Shown here: piece after piece, positions 35,229 through 44,485 of the stretch
Numbering within the stretch: position 1 is the stretch's first letter
How the letters are laid out: the number at the start of each line of letters is the position of its first letter
Source of the DNA: Cyanobium sp. FGCU6
GTDB taxonomy: Bacteria; Cyanobacteriota; Cyanobacteriia; PCC-6307; Cyanobiaceae
NCBI GenBank assembly: GCA_024958655.1
Contig: JANWUR010000001.1
Location: forward strand, 310,001 to 374,000
Length of the DNA stretch: 64,000 bases
Reading direction: 5' to 3'
Notes under the pieces: generated by a model
The model's database searches: none
Seen by the model: the letters and a program-made list of their open reading frames with translations, nothing else
What the model was told of the DNA's origin: nothing
Translations under genes and position numbers: made by a program

Positions 35229-37148
35229 ATGCCGGTGCTGGAAGAGCAGGGTCAGATCCAGATCCACACCGAAAACATCTTTCCGATCATCAAGAAGGCC
35301 GTCTACAGCGGCCATGAAGTGTTCCTGCGGGAACTCGTGAGCAACGGCGTCGATGCGATCGCCAAGCGGCGCATGGCGGCCATGGGCGGGGACTGCAGCG
35401 AAGGGCCGGAGGGAGCGATCCAGATCCGCATCGATCGCGAAGCCAACACTCTCACCATCTCCGACAACGGTATCGGCATGAATGCCGATGAGGTGAAGCG
35501 CTACATCAATCAGGTGGCCTTCTCCAGCGCCGAGGAGTTCCTGGAGAAGTACAAGAGCGAAAATGATGCGATCATCGGCCATTTCGGCCTGGGCTTCTAC
35601 TCCAGCTTCATGGTGGCCCGCGAAGTGGAACTGGTGACCCTCAGTGCCCGCGAGGGCAGCGAGGCCTTGCGCTGGACCTGCGATGGCTCCCCAAGCTTCC
35701 GGCTTGAGGCAGCCGAGCGCAGCGAGCCCGGCACCGACGTGATCCTGCACCTGATGGAGGAGGAGCTCGAGTATCTCGAGCCCTCGCGCATCCGCACGCT
35801 CATCACCACCTACTGCGACTTCCTGCCGGTGGCGGTGCAGCTCGACGGCGAGACCGTGAACAAGCGCCAGGCTCCCTGGCGCCAGTCGCCACGCGAGCTC
35901 ACCGACAACGACTACATCGAGCTCTATCGCTATCTCTATCCCTTCCAGGGGGATCCCCTGCTGTGGGTGCACCTGAACACCGACTATCCCTACACCCTGC
36001 AGGGCATTCTCTACTTCCCGAAGATCACCGGCCGCGCCGACTGGGAGAAGGGGGAGATCCGCCTGTACTGCAACCAGGTGTTCGTCAGCGACTCGATCAA
36101 GGAGGTGGTGCCCCGCTACCTGCTCCCCCTCCGCGGCGTGATCGACTCGCCCGACATCCCGCTGAATGTGAGCCGCTCGGCCCTGCAGACCGACCGGCGC
36201 GTGCGCTCGATCGGCGGCTTCGTGGCCAAGAAGGTGGGCGATCGCCTCAAGGAGCTCCAGCGCGACGATCCCCGCCGCTACGCCGAGATCTGGGACTCGC
36301 TGGCGCCCTTCATCAAGATCGGCGCCATGGAAGACGACAAGTTCGCCGACCAGGTGGCCGATCTCATCCTGTTCGGCACCACCGCTCCAGCTCAGGAGGG
36401 CGGTGAGGCGGAACTGGCCAGCCCCGATCCGGTGGCCTGCGGCGAGCGCGCCTATACCACCCTGTCCGGCTACCGCAGCCGGCTCGAGGCGGGCAAGGAC
36501 AACCGCATTCTTTACTGCACCGATGAGGCCGGCCAGGCCGGGGCGCTGGCCCTGTGGAAGTCTCAGGGCGCCGAGGTGCTTCTGGCCGACACCCTGATCG
36601 ATTCCCAGTTCATTCCCTGGCTGGAGCACCGCCACGGTGAACTGAAGTTCCAGCGGGTGGACGCCGAGCTCGACGACAGCCTCCAGGAGAAGGAGAGCGA
36701 ACTCACCGACGCCGAGGGCAAGGACGCGGGCGAGAAGTTGCGTGTGCTGTTCCGCAGTGCCCTGGCCAACGACAAGGTCACGGTGCAGGTGCAGTCGCTC
36801 AAGGGGGAGAACGCCCCGGCGGCCCTGATCCTCCTGCCGGAGCAGATGCGCCGCCTCAACGACATGGGCGCGCTGATGGAGCAGCGGCTGCCGGGTCTGC
36901 CGGAGCACCACGTGCTGCTGGTGAACCGCCGCCATCCCCTGGTGGAGGGTCTGCGCAAACTCTCGGAGGGCTCGGTGCTCACCGCCGGCGGGGGTGCTTC
37001 CCCCAGCCAGCAGCTCGCCACCGAGCTGGGCCGCCACCTCTACGAGATGGCTCGCCTGGCGGTGGGAGGGCTCGAGCCCAATGAGCTGGCCGGCTTCCAG
37101 CAGCGCAGCTGCGATCTGATGGGCCGCCTGATGGAGCGGGGTCTCTGA
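35229..37148 (+). CDS. htpG: Hsp90 chaperone HtpG
   Basis: A 639-residue Hsp90. The GHKL ATP site is LRELVSNGVDAIAKRR, ISDNGIGMNADEVKRYINQVAFSSAEEF and GHFGLGFYSSFMVA. The middle domain has GILYFPKITGRADWEKGEIRLYCNQVFVSD and the catalytic-arginine region LNVSRSALQTDRRVRSI. The C-terminal dimerisation domain is complete. NGVDA replaces the usual NASDA. ATG 35229 is chosen over an upstream TTG at 35205. In cyanobacteria HtpG helps phycobilisome and thermal stress tolerance. Confidence 0.96.
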   Translation: MPVLEEQGQIQIHTENIFPIIKKAVYSGHEVFLRELVSNGVDAIAKRRMAAMGGDCSEGPEGAIQIRIDREANTLTISDNGIGMNADEVKRYINQVAFSSAEEFLEKYKSENDAIIGHFGLGFYSSFMVAREVELVTLSAREGSEALRWTCDGSPSFRLEAAERSEPGTDVILHLMEEELEYLEPSRIRTLITTYCDFLPVAVQLDGETVNKRQAPWRQSPRELTDNDYIELYRYLYPFQGDPLLWVHLNTDYPYTLQGILYFPKITGRADWEKGEIRLYCNQVFVSDSIKEVVPRYLLPLRGVIDSPDIPLNVSRSALQTDRRVRSIGGFVAKKVGDRLKELQRDDPRRYAEIWDSLAPFIKIGAMEDDKFADQVADLILFGTTAPAQEGGEAELASPDPVACGERAYTTLSGYRSRLEAGKDNRILYCTDEAGQAGALALWKSQGAEVLLADTLIDSQFIPWLEHRHGELKFQRVDAELDDSLQEKESELTDAEGKDAGEKLRVLFRSALANDKVTVQVQSLKGENAPAALILLPEQMRRLNDMGALMEQRLPGLPEHHVLLVNRRHPLVEGLRKLSEGSVLTAGGGASPSQQLATELGRHLYEMARLAVGGLEPNELAGFQQRSCDLMGRLMERGL

Positions 37149-37159
37149 GGGCGACCCGC

Positions 37160-37196
37160 AGGTGCCGGACCGCGGCCGCACCGGGTTACGGCACCT
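37160..37196. repeat. Inverted repeat in the htpG-ggtB gap
   Basis: AGGTGCCG at 37160-37167 pairs with CGGCACCT at 37189-37196, leaving a 21-base GC-rich loop. No T-tract follows, so it is not a standard terminator; it may still end htpG transcription or be an operator. A TTGACG at 37201-37206 just after could be part of the promoter of the ggt genes. Confidence 0.35.
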
Positions 37197-37249
37197 CCGG
37201 TTGACGGCGGAGCGGAGCGGGCTTAGGGAGGGGAGGATCCACCCCCACC

Positions 37250-38551
37250 ATGCCGCCGCTCCCCCCCGTGCCACGGTTCCTGCGGCGTCTGCTCACGGTG
37301 CTGGCCGCCGCGCTGCTGCTGCTGCTCCTGCCGGCCGCGGCGCGCGAGGCCTCCTCCGCTTCGGCGGAGATCACGGTGAGGGTGCTCCTGCCGGCTCCCT
37401 TCCACGACGCCACCACGCGCGAACTGCCGCAGTTCCACCGCGATCACCCCGGGGTGAACCTCGAACTCGTGCGCGGGCCGCTCGACACCGACGCGATCCA
37501 GGATCTCGCCATCGGCAGCCTGCTGCTCGGCGATACCCCCTTCGACATCATGATGATGGATGTCAGCTGGATGCCGCTGTTCACGGCGGCCGGCTGGCTA
37601 TCCCCTCTGGAGCCCTACCTGGGTGCGGGCATGCTCGCGGCGATGGAGCCCGGCGCCCGTCCGGGAAACAGCTTCGATGGCCATCTCTGGCGCATGCCTT
37701 ACAGCGGTGACACCGGTCTGCTCTTCTGGCGCACCGACCTGATGCCGCTGCCGCCCCGCACCACCGACGAGCTGGTGCGGATCTCCCGCGACCTGCAGCG
37801 ATCGGGGCGCGTCCGCTGGGGATACCTCTGGCAGGGTCGTCAGTATGAGGGTCTGAGCTGCGTGATGCTCGAGGTGATCCATGCCTTCGGGGGGCGATGG
37901 TGGAACCCCGCCAGCGGCCGCACCGAGCTCGACCGGCCGTCGGCGCTGCAGGCGGCCCGCTGGCTCGAGGACCTCGTGAAGGAGGGGATCACCCCTCCCT
38001 CGGTGGCCGGTTTCGCCGAGAACGAGGCCCTGCAGCAGTTCGCGGCGGGTGAGGCCGCCTTCCTGCGCAACTGGCCCTACGCCTGGAAGGTGATCGAGAA
38101 CGGCGGTGGACCGGTGGTCGGTCATGTCGGCGTGGCGCCGGTCGTGGTGGCCCCGGGGCAGGAGGCGGGTGGGACCCTCGGCACCTGGGGCTTCTCGCTG
38201 CTCCGCGGCAGCGCTCACCCCCGGGAGGCGGCGGAAGCGATCCGCTGGCTCACGGGGCCGGAGATGCAGCGCAGCCTGGCCCTGAATGAGGGTTATGCCC
38301 CCACCTGGACCGCTCTCTACGAGGACGAGGCCCTGCAGAAGGGCGCGCCGCTGCTGGCGGTGCAGCGCCAGGCGCTTGCCGCCGGGCCGCTGCTGCGGCC
38401 CCCGACTCCGCTCTACGCCCAGCTCAGCGACGTGATGCAGCGCCAGGCCAACGCGATGATCACCGGTCAGAGCGATGCCGTCAGCGCCATGAGCGCGGCC
38501 CAGGCGCGCAGCGACGCCCTGATTCGGGCGATGACGGGGACCCCCCGATGA
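37250..38551 (+). CDS. ggtB: ABC transporter substrate-binding protein, GgtB-like
   Basis: Family 1 sugar-binding protein of 433 residues with a clear signal peptide (RFLRRLLTVLAAALLLLLLP). It has PFDIMMMDVSWMPLFTAAGWLSPLEPYLGA, PYSGDTGLLFWRTDLM and FAENEALQQFAAGEAAFLRNWPYAWKV, matching trehalose/maltose/glucosylglycerol binders. Order of genes (binding protein, two permeases, ATPase) and similarity to cyanobacterial GgtB suggest uptake of glucosylglycerol, sucrose or trehalose for osmoprotection. Substrate is inferred. It starts the ggtBCDA run. Confidence 0.85.
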   Translation: MPPLPPVPRFLRRLLTVLAAALLLLLLPAAAREASSASAEITVRVLLPAPFHDATTRELPQFHRDHPGVNLELVRGPLDTDAIQDLAIGSLLLGDTPFDIMMMDVSWMPLFTAAGWLSPLEPYLGAGMLAAMEPGARPGNSFDGHLWRMPYSGDTGLLFWRTDLMPLPPRTTDELVRISRDLQRSGRVRWGYLWQGRQYEGLSCVMLEVIHAFGGRWWNPASGRTELDRPSALQAARWLEDLVKEGITPPSVAGFAENEALQQFAAGEAAFLRNWPYAWKVIENGGGPVVGHVGVAPVVVAPGQEAGGTLGTWGFSLLRGSAHPREAAEAIRWLTGPEMQRSLALNEGYAPTWTALYEDEALQKGAPLLAVQRQALAAGPLLRPPTPLYAQLSDVMQRQANAMITGQSDAVSAMSAAQARSDALIRAMTGTPR

Positions 38552-39423
38552 TCCCGCTCCTCGCCGTCGATCTGCTGCTGATGCTCCCGGCCCTGCTGCT
38601 GCTGGGGGTGGTGTTCCTGCTGCCGCTGCTGCGCGACGCCTGGCTCAGCCTTCATGCCAGCACGGTGGTCACCGGGCTGATGGCGGTGCCCAACGGGGCT
38701 GCCAACTGGTGGCGGCTGTTCGACGATGCCCGCTTTCGCCAGGATGCGTTCCAGACCGTGCGCTTCACAGGCGTTTCCGTGGCTCTGGAGCTGGTGCTGG
38801 GGCTCGGGCTGGCCCTGCTGCTGCATCGCCCCGGCCGTGGCCGGGCCCTGCTCCGGGCGCTGGTGCTGCTGCCCTGGGCCCTGCCCACCACCGTGATGGC
38901 GCTGGGATGGCGCTGGATCCTCAACGATCCCCACGGCCCGCTCAACGGGTTGCTCCAGGCGGTCGGCCTGCCCACCTTTGGCTTTCTCACCACACCTTCC
39001 ACCACCTGGCTGGCCGTGGTGGTGGCCGATGTCTGGAAGACGACCCCCTTCGTGGCGCTGCTGCTGCTGGCCGGTCTGCAGTCGATTCCTGTGGACCTGG
39101 TGGAGGCCCTTCAGCTCGAGGGTGCCGGACGGCTGACGATCCTGCGGCGTCTCACCCTGCCCCTGCTCGCTCCCTGGATCGCCCTGGCTCTGCTGTTCCG
39201 CATCGCCCAGTCCCTCGGTGTGTTCGATCTGATCCAGGTGCTCACCGGCGGCGGCCCCGCCGGCAGCACCGAGAGCCTGGCGATGTATGCCTACCGCCAG
39301 TCCCTGCGCTTCCTCGACTTCGGATACGGTGCCACCGTGCTCATGGCCACCTTCCTGTTGCTATTGCTGCCGGGGGTGATCTGGCTGCTCCTGCAGAACC
39401 GGCTGCCCCGGAGAACTGCATGA
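38548..39423 (+). CDS. ggtC: Sugar ABC transporter permease, GgtC-like
   Basis: A 291-residue MalF-type permease with six hydrophobic helices. The coupling EAA loop is VEALQLEGAGRLTILRRLTLPLL and the ILTGGGPAGSTESLAMYAY stretch after FDLIQVLTGG is characteristic of binding-protein-dependent sugar permeases. It overlaps ggtB by four bases (ATGA) and is followed by ggtD with another ATGA overlap, so the genes are translationally coupled. Confidence 0.88.
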   Translation: MIPLLAVDLLLMLPALLLLGVVFLLPLLRDAWLSLHASTVVTGLMAVPNGAANWWRLFDDARFRQDAFQTVRFTGVSVALELVLGLGLALLLHRPGRGRALLRALVLLPWALPTTVMALGWRWILNDPHGPLNGLLQAVGLPTFGFLTTPSTTWLAVVVADVWKTTPFVALLLLAGLQSIPVDLVEALQLEGAGRLTILRRLTLPLLAPWIALALLFRIAQSLGVFDLIQVLTGGGPAGSTESLAMYAYRQSLRFLDFGYGATVLMATFLLLLLPGVIWLLLQNRLPRRTA

Positions 39424-40211
39424 GAGCGCTGGTTCTGCTCTGGAGTCTCGGCCCCCTGCTCTGGCAGCTGCGCACGTCGCTGTTGCCACCGGATGCGCTG
39501 GTGGGGCAGGGCCCGACCGCCTGGACCCTGGAGAACTACCGCCTGGTGCTCAGCGGCGATCCGCCGCTGTGGGCGTCGCTGCGCAACAGCGGCCTGGTTG
39601 GACTGGGCACCACGCTCCTCACCCTGTCCCTGGCCCTGCCCTGTGCCTACGCCCTCCAGCGGCACCGCGCCGGTCTGCTGGGCTGGGGCGTGGGCGCTGT
39701 TCTGCTCGCCGCCTCCCTGTTCCCCACCGTGCTGCTGTTCCTCGGACTGCTGGAGATGGCCCGCAGCCTCCATCTGGCCAACAGCCTCACCGCCCTCTGT
39801 CTGCCCTACACCGCCCTGGCGCTGCCGCTGGCGATCCTGATCCTGCGCGCGGCGATCGCCGCGCTTCCCCCGGAGCTGGAGGACGCCGCCCGGCTTGAGG
39901 GGCTGGCGCTGGGTCAGCGTCTGCGCTCGGTGCTGCTGCCGCTGCTGGCGCCGGCCCTGGCCTCCACCGCCATCCTCACCTTCCTGGCGAGCTGGAACGA
40001 GTATCCGATCGCCCTCACCTGGATCAGCCGGGTCGACCGGCTGACCCTGCCCACCGCCATGGCCCGCCTGGCCGGATCGTCGGTGTTCACGGTTCCCTAT
40101 GGAGCCTTCGCCGCCGCCACGGTGCTCGGCAGCCTCCCCCTGCTGCTGCTGGTGCTGGTCGCGCAGCGCTGGATCATCAGCGGTCTCACCCAGGGAGCCG
40201 TGAAGGGATGA
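39420..40211 (+). CDS. ggtD: Sugar ABC transporter permease, GgtD-like
   Basis: A 263-residue MalG-type permease with five or six helices. The conserved loop is LEDAARLEGLALGQRLRSVLLPLL, and the C-terminal SWNEYPIALTW motif is the usual MalG pattern. ATG 39420 overlaps the ggtC stop as ATGA. Its N-terminus is short (no long cytosolic tail), and the same holds for the GgtD homologues of other picocyanobacteria as far as I recall. It ends with an ATGA overlap into the ATPase gene. Confidence 0.88.
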   Translation: MRALVLLWSLGPLLWQLRTSLLPPDALVGQGPTAWTLENYRLVLSGDPPLWASLRNSGLVGLGTTLLTLSLALPCAYALQRHRAGLLGWGVGAVLLAASLFPTVLLFLGLLEMARSLHLANSLTALCLPYTALALPLAILILRAAIAALPPELEDAARLEGLALGQRLRSVLLPLLAPALASTAILTFLASWNEYPIALTWISRVDRLTLPTAMARLAGSSVFTVPYGAFAAATVLGSLPLLLLVLVAQRWIISGLTQGAVKG

Positions 40212-41227
40212 GCGGTCTGCAGCTGCAGCAGCTGAGCCGACGCTGCGGCGATCGCCTGGTGCTCGAGCACCTCGACCTGGCGGTGGCTCCGGGCGAGTGT
40301 CTGGCGCTGCTGGGTCCGAGCGGTTGCGGCAAGACCACCACGCTGCGGCTCGTGGCCGGGCTGGATCCCTGCTCGGGCGGCCGGATCCTGCTCAACGGTG
40401 AGGACATCACCGCCCGGCCCGCCGGTGAACGGGAGGTGGCGATGGTGTTCCAGAGCTACGCGCTCTTTCCCCATCTCGATGTGGGCGAGAACCTGGCGCT
40501 CGGCCTTCGCAGCCGCGGCATCCCGCGGGCGGAGCGCGACCGTCGGATTGCGTCCGTGCTCGAACTCCTGCAGCTGACGGCGCTGGTGCGGCGGCGGCCT
40601 GCCCAGCTCTCGGGCGGTCAGCGCCAGCGGGTGGCCCTGGCACGGGCGCTTCTGCGTCAGCCCCGGATCGTGCTGCTCGACGAGCCGATGAGCAACCTCG
40701 ATGCCAGGCTGCGGGAGGAGTTGCGGCCGGAGCTGCGCCGTCTTCTCTGCGGGGGTGAACCCCCGGTGCTGTACGTCACGCACGACCAGCAGGAGGCGAT
40801 GGGGATGGCCGATCGGATCGCGGTGCTCCAGGCGGGCCGGCTCGAGCAGGTGGGAGGGGTGCGGGAGCTCTACACCGACCCCGCCAGCCGCTTCGTGGCC
40901 GATTTCCTCGGCCGTCCAGCGATCAACTGGCTGCCGGGTCGCGATGGCACGGCGCTGGGCCTGCGGCCGGAACATCTGCGTCCCCGGCCGGAGGGAGGCC
41001 TGCAGGCCCGCCCCGAACGGCGGGAGTGGTGGGGCCACCAGCAGCTTCTCTGGCTCGAGACCCCCCGGGGCACCTTGCGCATGCTGCTCCCCGAGGGCGC
41101 GGAGGCCGGAGCCGAAGGGCTGCGGGTGGGTTGGCGGGCGGCCGATGAGCTCTGGTTCGATGCGGCGGGCCAGCGGCTCAGCGCTGAGGGGCCGTGGCGA
41201 CAGGGGCTGGAATCCGGAGCTGTTTGA
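40208..41227 (+). CDS. ggtA: Sugar ABC transporter ATP-binding protein, GgtA-like
   Basis: A 339-residue MalK/UgpC-type ATPase: Walker [10 protein letters not shown], the Q-loop [18 protein letters not shown], signature [18 protein letters not shown], Walker [18 protein letters not shown] and switch His in [20 protein letters not shown]. After the ATPase core there is a MalK-like regulatory TOBE domain with the [11 protein letters not shown] block. In Synechocystis ggtA is unlinked from ggtBCD; here all four are contiguous, overlapping each other by four bases. Confidence 0.9.
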   Translation: MSGLQLQQLSRRCGDRLVLEHLDLAVAPGECLALLGPSGCGKTTTLRLVAGLDPCSGGRILLNGEDITARPAGEREVAMVFQSYALFPHLDVGENLALGLRSRGIPRAERDRRIASVLELLQLTALVRRRPAQLSGGQRQRVALARALLRQPRIVLLDEPMSNLDARLREELRPELRRLLCGGEPPVLYVTHDQQEAMGMADRIAVLQAGRLEQVGGVRELYTDPASRFVADFLGRPAINWLPGRDGTALGLRPEHLRPRPEGGLQARPERREWWGHQQLLWLETPRGTLRMLLPEGAEAGAEGLRVGWRAADELWFDAAGQRLSAEGPWRQGLESGAV

Positions 41228-41280
41228 TACGATCGCCCACTGGGTTCCGGCCCAGCATTCCTAGCGTCAGGTTGTTCGTC

Positions 41281-41517
41281 ATGTCCCGGGTTTGTCAGCT
41301 CACCGGCAAGCGCGCCAACAACGGGATGGCCGTCAGCCACTCCCATGTGCGCACCAAGAAACTTCAGCAGGTGAATCTGCAGGAGCGGCGTCTGTGGTGG
41401 GCGGAAGGCAACCGCTTCATCAAGCTGCGCGTCTCCACCCGTGCCCTCAAGACCATTCAGAAGAAGGGCCTGGGCGCCTATGCCAAGCAGCTGGGCATCG
41501 ATCTGGCGCGCATCTGA
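41281..41517 (+). CDS. rpmB: 50S ribosomal protein L28
   Basis: A 78-residue L28: [20 protein letters not shown] at the N-terminus, [19 protein letters not shown] and [18 protein letters not shown]. It lacks the zinc cysteine pair apart from the single CQLTG. The 53-base gap after ggtA contains no clear promoter beyond a TACGAT near 41227-41232 that could act as a -10. The start ATG at 41281 matches family length; the frame is open further upstream inside the ggtA tail. Confidence 0.96.
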   Translation: MSRVCQLTGKRANNGMAVSHSHVRTKKLQQVNLQERRLWWAEGNRFIKLRVSTRALKTIQKKGLGAYAKQLGIDLARI

Positions 41518-41562
41518 ATCAGGGCTTCGTTACCGTCAGGCGACTTTGTGCCTCACGGCGCC

Positions 41563-42132
41563 ATGACGGCAGCTCCCGCCAGTCGCCGCTCCGTGCTGAA
41601 GGGGCTGGTTCTGGCCTCTTCGGCACTGTTGTTCCAGCCCCGGTCCGCATGGGCCCTCGGTGGCCTGCTCCCGGAGGTCGATCAGGCTGCACCACCCTTC
41701 CGCCTGCCTGGGGTGGCACCAGAGCCTGGCGGCATCGCCGAGGTTCAGCTCGGCCTCGAAGACTTCAGCGGCCGCTGGCTGGTTCTCTATTTTTATCCGC
41801 GTGATTTCACCAGCGGTTGCACGCTTGAGGCCCGCGGCTTCCAGAACGATCTCAGCCGCTTTGGTGCCCATAACGCCGCGGTCGTGGGCGTGAGCGCCGA
41901 CGACGGCGACTCCCACGCCTCTTTCTGCGACAGCGAGGGGCTTGCCTTTCCCTTGCTCTCCGACAGTGGCGGCAGCGTGAGCAGGGCCTACGGATCCTGG
42001 ATTCCCCCCTTTTCCCAGCGTCACACCTTTTTGATTGATCCCCAGGGAACTCTGCGGGCCGTATGGACAGCCGTGCGGCCCGCAGGGCACAGCCAGGAGG
42101 TGCTGGCAGAACTCCAGCGCCTGCAGGGGTGA
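41563..42132 (+). CDS. Peroxiredoxin Q/Bcp-type with Tat signal
   Basis: A 189-residue thiol peroxidase. The N-terminus has a twin-arginine signal (ASRRSVLKGLVLASSALLF) with an AWA-type cleavage site before residue 32. The mature domain shows FYPRDFTSGCTLEARGFQND, in which the peroxidatic cysteine is in SGCT, and VVGVSADDGDSHASFCD, whose Cys is a likely resolving partner. It probably detoxifies peroxides in the periplasm or thylakoid lumen. GTG at 41548 adds five residues; ATG 41563 fits the signal best. Confidence 0.88.
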   Translation: MTAAPASRRSVLKGLVLASSALLFQPRSAWALGGLLPEVDQAAPPFRLPGVAPEPGGIAEVQLGLEDFSGRWLVLYFYPRDFTSGCTLEARGFQNDLSRFGAHNAAVVGVSADDGDSHASFCDSEGLAFPLLSDSGGSVSRAYGSWIPPFSQRHTFLIDPQGTLRAVWTAVRPAGHSQEVLAELQRLQG

Positions 42133-42134
42133 CC

Positions 42135-43046
42135 ATGAACCTGCGCGAGCAGGCCACCCTTCGGATCCCCCGCCGGCGGATTCTCACCCTGCTGCCTGCC
42201 GCCCTCGGCAGCGTCGCCCTTCAGACCCTCGGCCGGGGGCGCGCCGCTGGTGTTGCCGGCAGCGAGGCGAGTCTCCATGTTCTCGCGACCGCCGACAGCG
42301 GCAGCGGCGACCCCAACCAGCGGGCGGTGGGCCTGCAGATGGGGGCGGTGCACCGTCGCGATCCGGTGGATCTGGTGCTGATGGGCGGCGACAACATCTA
42401 CCCGAGTGGCGATCTCGCCCTGGTGGAGGCCACCTTCAACCGGCCCTACCGCGAGCTGCTGGCGGCCGGGGTGCCGTTCCACGCGGTGCTCGGCAACCAC
42501 GACATCCGCACCGGCAACGGCAATCCCCAGGTGGCCTATCCACCCTTCGGCATGAAGGGGCGTTGGTACAGCCTGCGCCGCGGTCCGGTGGCCTTCTTCC
42601 TGCTCGACACCAACGTCAATGCCCCCTGGCAGCACCAGCTGCCCTGGCTCAAACGCGAACTGGCCGCCAGCGACGCCCCCTGGAAGGTGGTGGTGGGCCA
42701 TCACCCCCTCTACTCCTCGGGCCTCTACGGCAATGACCCAGCCGCCATCGCCCGGCTGGCCCCCCTGTTCCGCCGCCACGGCGTGCAGCTTTACATCAAC
42801 GGCCACGACCACAACTACGAGCGCTCGAAACCCCTGCAGGGCACCACCTATCTCACGGTGGGCGGCGGTGGGGCCACGCTGCGGCCGGTGAAGGCCGAGG
42901 CCCAATCGGCCCGGGCGCTGAGCGTGCACAGTTTCGCCGAGCTGCTGGTGCAGGGCGAGCGGCTCACCATCACCGCCTGGGATCTCAATGGCAGTCGCAT
43001 CGACAGCGCGGTGCTCAACCCAGCCGGCGCAGTGGTTCCAGGGTGA
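42135..43046 (+). CDS. Tat-exported metallophosphoesterase (purple acid phosphatase-like)
   Basis: A 303-residue dimetal phosphoesterase starting at ATG 42135, two bases after the peroxiredoxin stop. The N-terminus reads as a twin-arginine signal (RIPRRRILTLLPAALGSVALQ). The metallophosphoesterase blocks are all there: TADSGSGD, VLMGGDNIYPSGD, VLGNHDIRTGN, VVGHHPLYSSG and INGHDHNYERSKP. It resembles purple acid phosphatases, so it may release phosphate from organic phosphates outside the cytoplasm. It overlaps csaB by 32 bases tail to tail. Confidence 0.88.
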   Translation: MNLREQATLRIPRRRILTLLPAALGSVALQTLGRGRAAGVAGSEASLHVLATADSGSGDPNQRAVGLQMGAVHRRDPVDLVLMGGDNIYPSGDLALVEATFNRPYRELLAAGVPFHAVLGNHDIRTGNGNPQVAYPPFGMKGRWYSLRRGPVAFFLLDTNVNAPWQHQLPWLKRELAASDAPWKVVVGHHPLYSSGLYGNDPAAIARLAPLFRRHGVQLYINGHDHNYERSKPLQGTTYLTVGGGGATLRPVKAEAQSARALSVHSFAELLVQGERLTITAWDLNGSRIDSAVLNPAGAVVPG

Positions 43047-44088
43047 GCCGGTGCGCGGCGGCTCCCTCTCGCAGGGCTGCCAGTCGCTGCGGCGGGGGGG
43101 GGTGATCAAGAACGGCCCGCCATTCGGTGGCGATGGATGGGGGTGGCGGCAGGGCCAGGTCGTGGCAGGGACAGCCGATCCCTTCGGCGGCAGAGGCCAC
43201 CTTGGGGTCGTAGCTGAGGGCGGCGCAGGGGCTGCCGCTCTGGGCCGCCAGGATCAGGCCATGCAGGCGCATCGCCAGCACCAGGCCGGCGCCGGCGAAG
43301 GTGGCCATCGCTCCCTCCAGGTCGGGAGCAGGAAGGGCGCGGCTGCGCTCCCGCAGATCGCTCGGCAGCAGCCCGGCGGCGCCAAGCCGCTCGAGCAGGC
43401 CGCAGTCCTGCTCGCCATGGAAGGGCAGCCAGAGCACGGGCCGCTCGGCCTGGCGGGCCAGGGCCGCCACCGCCTCCAGCCAGGGCCGCCAACCCTCCGG
43501 TTCGAGGGCCGCCACCGGCCGCCAGCAGAGCACGATCGGCCCGCCGCTGCCCGTCCAGGCCCGGGGCGCCACAGCCCAGACCGGATCGCTGCCCAGCCGG
43601 CCGTCGATGCCCCAGCTGCGGGCGAGGGCGGCGGAGGCCGGATCGCGCCAGCTGATGGCGGTGGCCATCGCCAGCAGCGAACGCGTCAGCAGGCGGCTGC
43701 GCCGCCGCCGCAGCGGACCGAGCCCCTGCCCCCACAGCAGCACCGGCAGACGCCGCAGGCGGGCCGCGGTGATCAGGGCGCCGTAATACACGAGGCTGAG
43801 GAAGCTGGTGCTGTCCTGCAGCAGGCTGCCGCCGCCGAGCACGAGGGCTTCACAGCCGACCAGCGCCTTCAGCACGGCTGTCAAATGGCGCCGATCCACG
43901 GTGGCCACCGGGAAGGCCGCCTCCACCGCCTGCCGATCGGCGGCGGTGACAACCGGTTCCACACCCGCCGGCAACTGGCTGAGCAGCACCTGCAGAAGGG
44001 CATCATCGCCGAGATTGTGCTCGCCGTAGTACCCGCACAGCAGCACCTTCGGCCGAGGCGACTGCGGCGATGCGGGGCGGGCGATCAC
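43015..44088 (-). CDS. csaB: Polysaccharide pyruvyl transferase (CsaB-like)
   Basis: A 357-residue enzyme of the polysaccharide pyruvyl transferase family, which adds pyruvate ketals to cell-wall polymers so S-layer proteins can bind. It shows LLCGYYGEHNLGDDALLQVLL, EALVLGGGSLLQDSTSFLSLVYYG and LLWGQGLGPL in the first half, and VLAMRLHGLILAAQSGSPCAALSYDPKV in the second. The GT-B-like fold is intact. In cyanobacteria CsaB is widespread even where the S-layer link is unproven. Confidence 0.9.
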   Translation of the reverse strand: MIARPASPQSPRPKVLLCGYYGEHNLGDDALLQVLLSQLPAGVEPVVTAADRQAVEAAFPVATVDRRHLTAVLKALVGCEALVLGGGSLLQDSTSFLSLVYYGALITAARLRRLPVLLWGQGLGPLRRRRSRLLTRSLLAMATAISWRDPASAALARSWGIDGRLGSDPVWAVAPRAWTGSGGPIVLCWRPVAALEPEGWRPWLEAVAALARQAERPVLWLPFHGEQDCGLLERLGAAGLLPSDLRERSRALPAPDLEGAMATFAGAGLVLAMRLHGLILAAQSGSPCAALSYDPKVASAAEGIGCPCHDLALPPPPSIATEWRAVLDHPPPPQRLAALREGAAAHRLTLEPLRRLG

Positions 44089-44167
44089 AGAGGCGGAACA
44101 GATGCGGCGGAGCCTACGGCCCCCCAGCGGCCTCCCTGACTAGATTCAGCCGGCCCAGCCCTCCACC

Positions 44168-44485
44168 ATGCACGCCCTCTCCCTGGCCACCTGGTGGATT
44201 CACATCACCTCGGTGCTCGAGTGGGTGCTGGCGATGGCAGCGGTGGCGGCGTTCGGTCGTCGGCGCGGCGAACCGGCCTGGCGCTGGCTGGCACTGGCGA
44301 TGCTGCCGGCCCTGGTGAGTGCCATGGCGGCCTGCACCTGGCACCTGTTCGATAACAGCGAGGCTCTGCGGGGCCTGGTGGTGCTGCAGGCCGGTTGCAC
44401 CGTCGCCGGCAACCTGGCCCTGGCGGCCGCCACCTTCCATCTGCTGCGTCTGCAGCGTCGCAGCGCCGCAGAGCCCCAGGCATGA
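44168..44485 (+). CDS. DUF2499 membrane protein (Ycf49-like)
   Basis: A 105-residue protein with three membrane helices: ATWWIHITSVLEWVLAMAAV, LALAMLPALVSAMAACTWHLF, and GLVVLQAGCTVAGNLALAAATF. WIHITSVLEW and TWHLFDN are family hallmarks of DUF2499/Ycf49-like proteins, found in cyanobacteria and chloroplasts; function unknown. It overlaps the following DUF3593 gene as ATGA. Confidence 0.85.
   Translation: MHALSLATWWIHITSVLEWVLAMAAVAAFGRRRGEPAWRWLALAMLPALVSAMAACTWHLFDNSEALRGLVVLQAGCTVAGNLALAAATFHLLRLQRRSAAEPQA

Noticed and set aside
34875-37274. A 799-codon open frame on the minus strand
   Set aside because: Entirely antisense to the 4Fe-4S ferredoxin and htpG genes.
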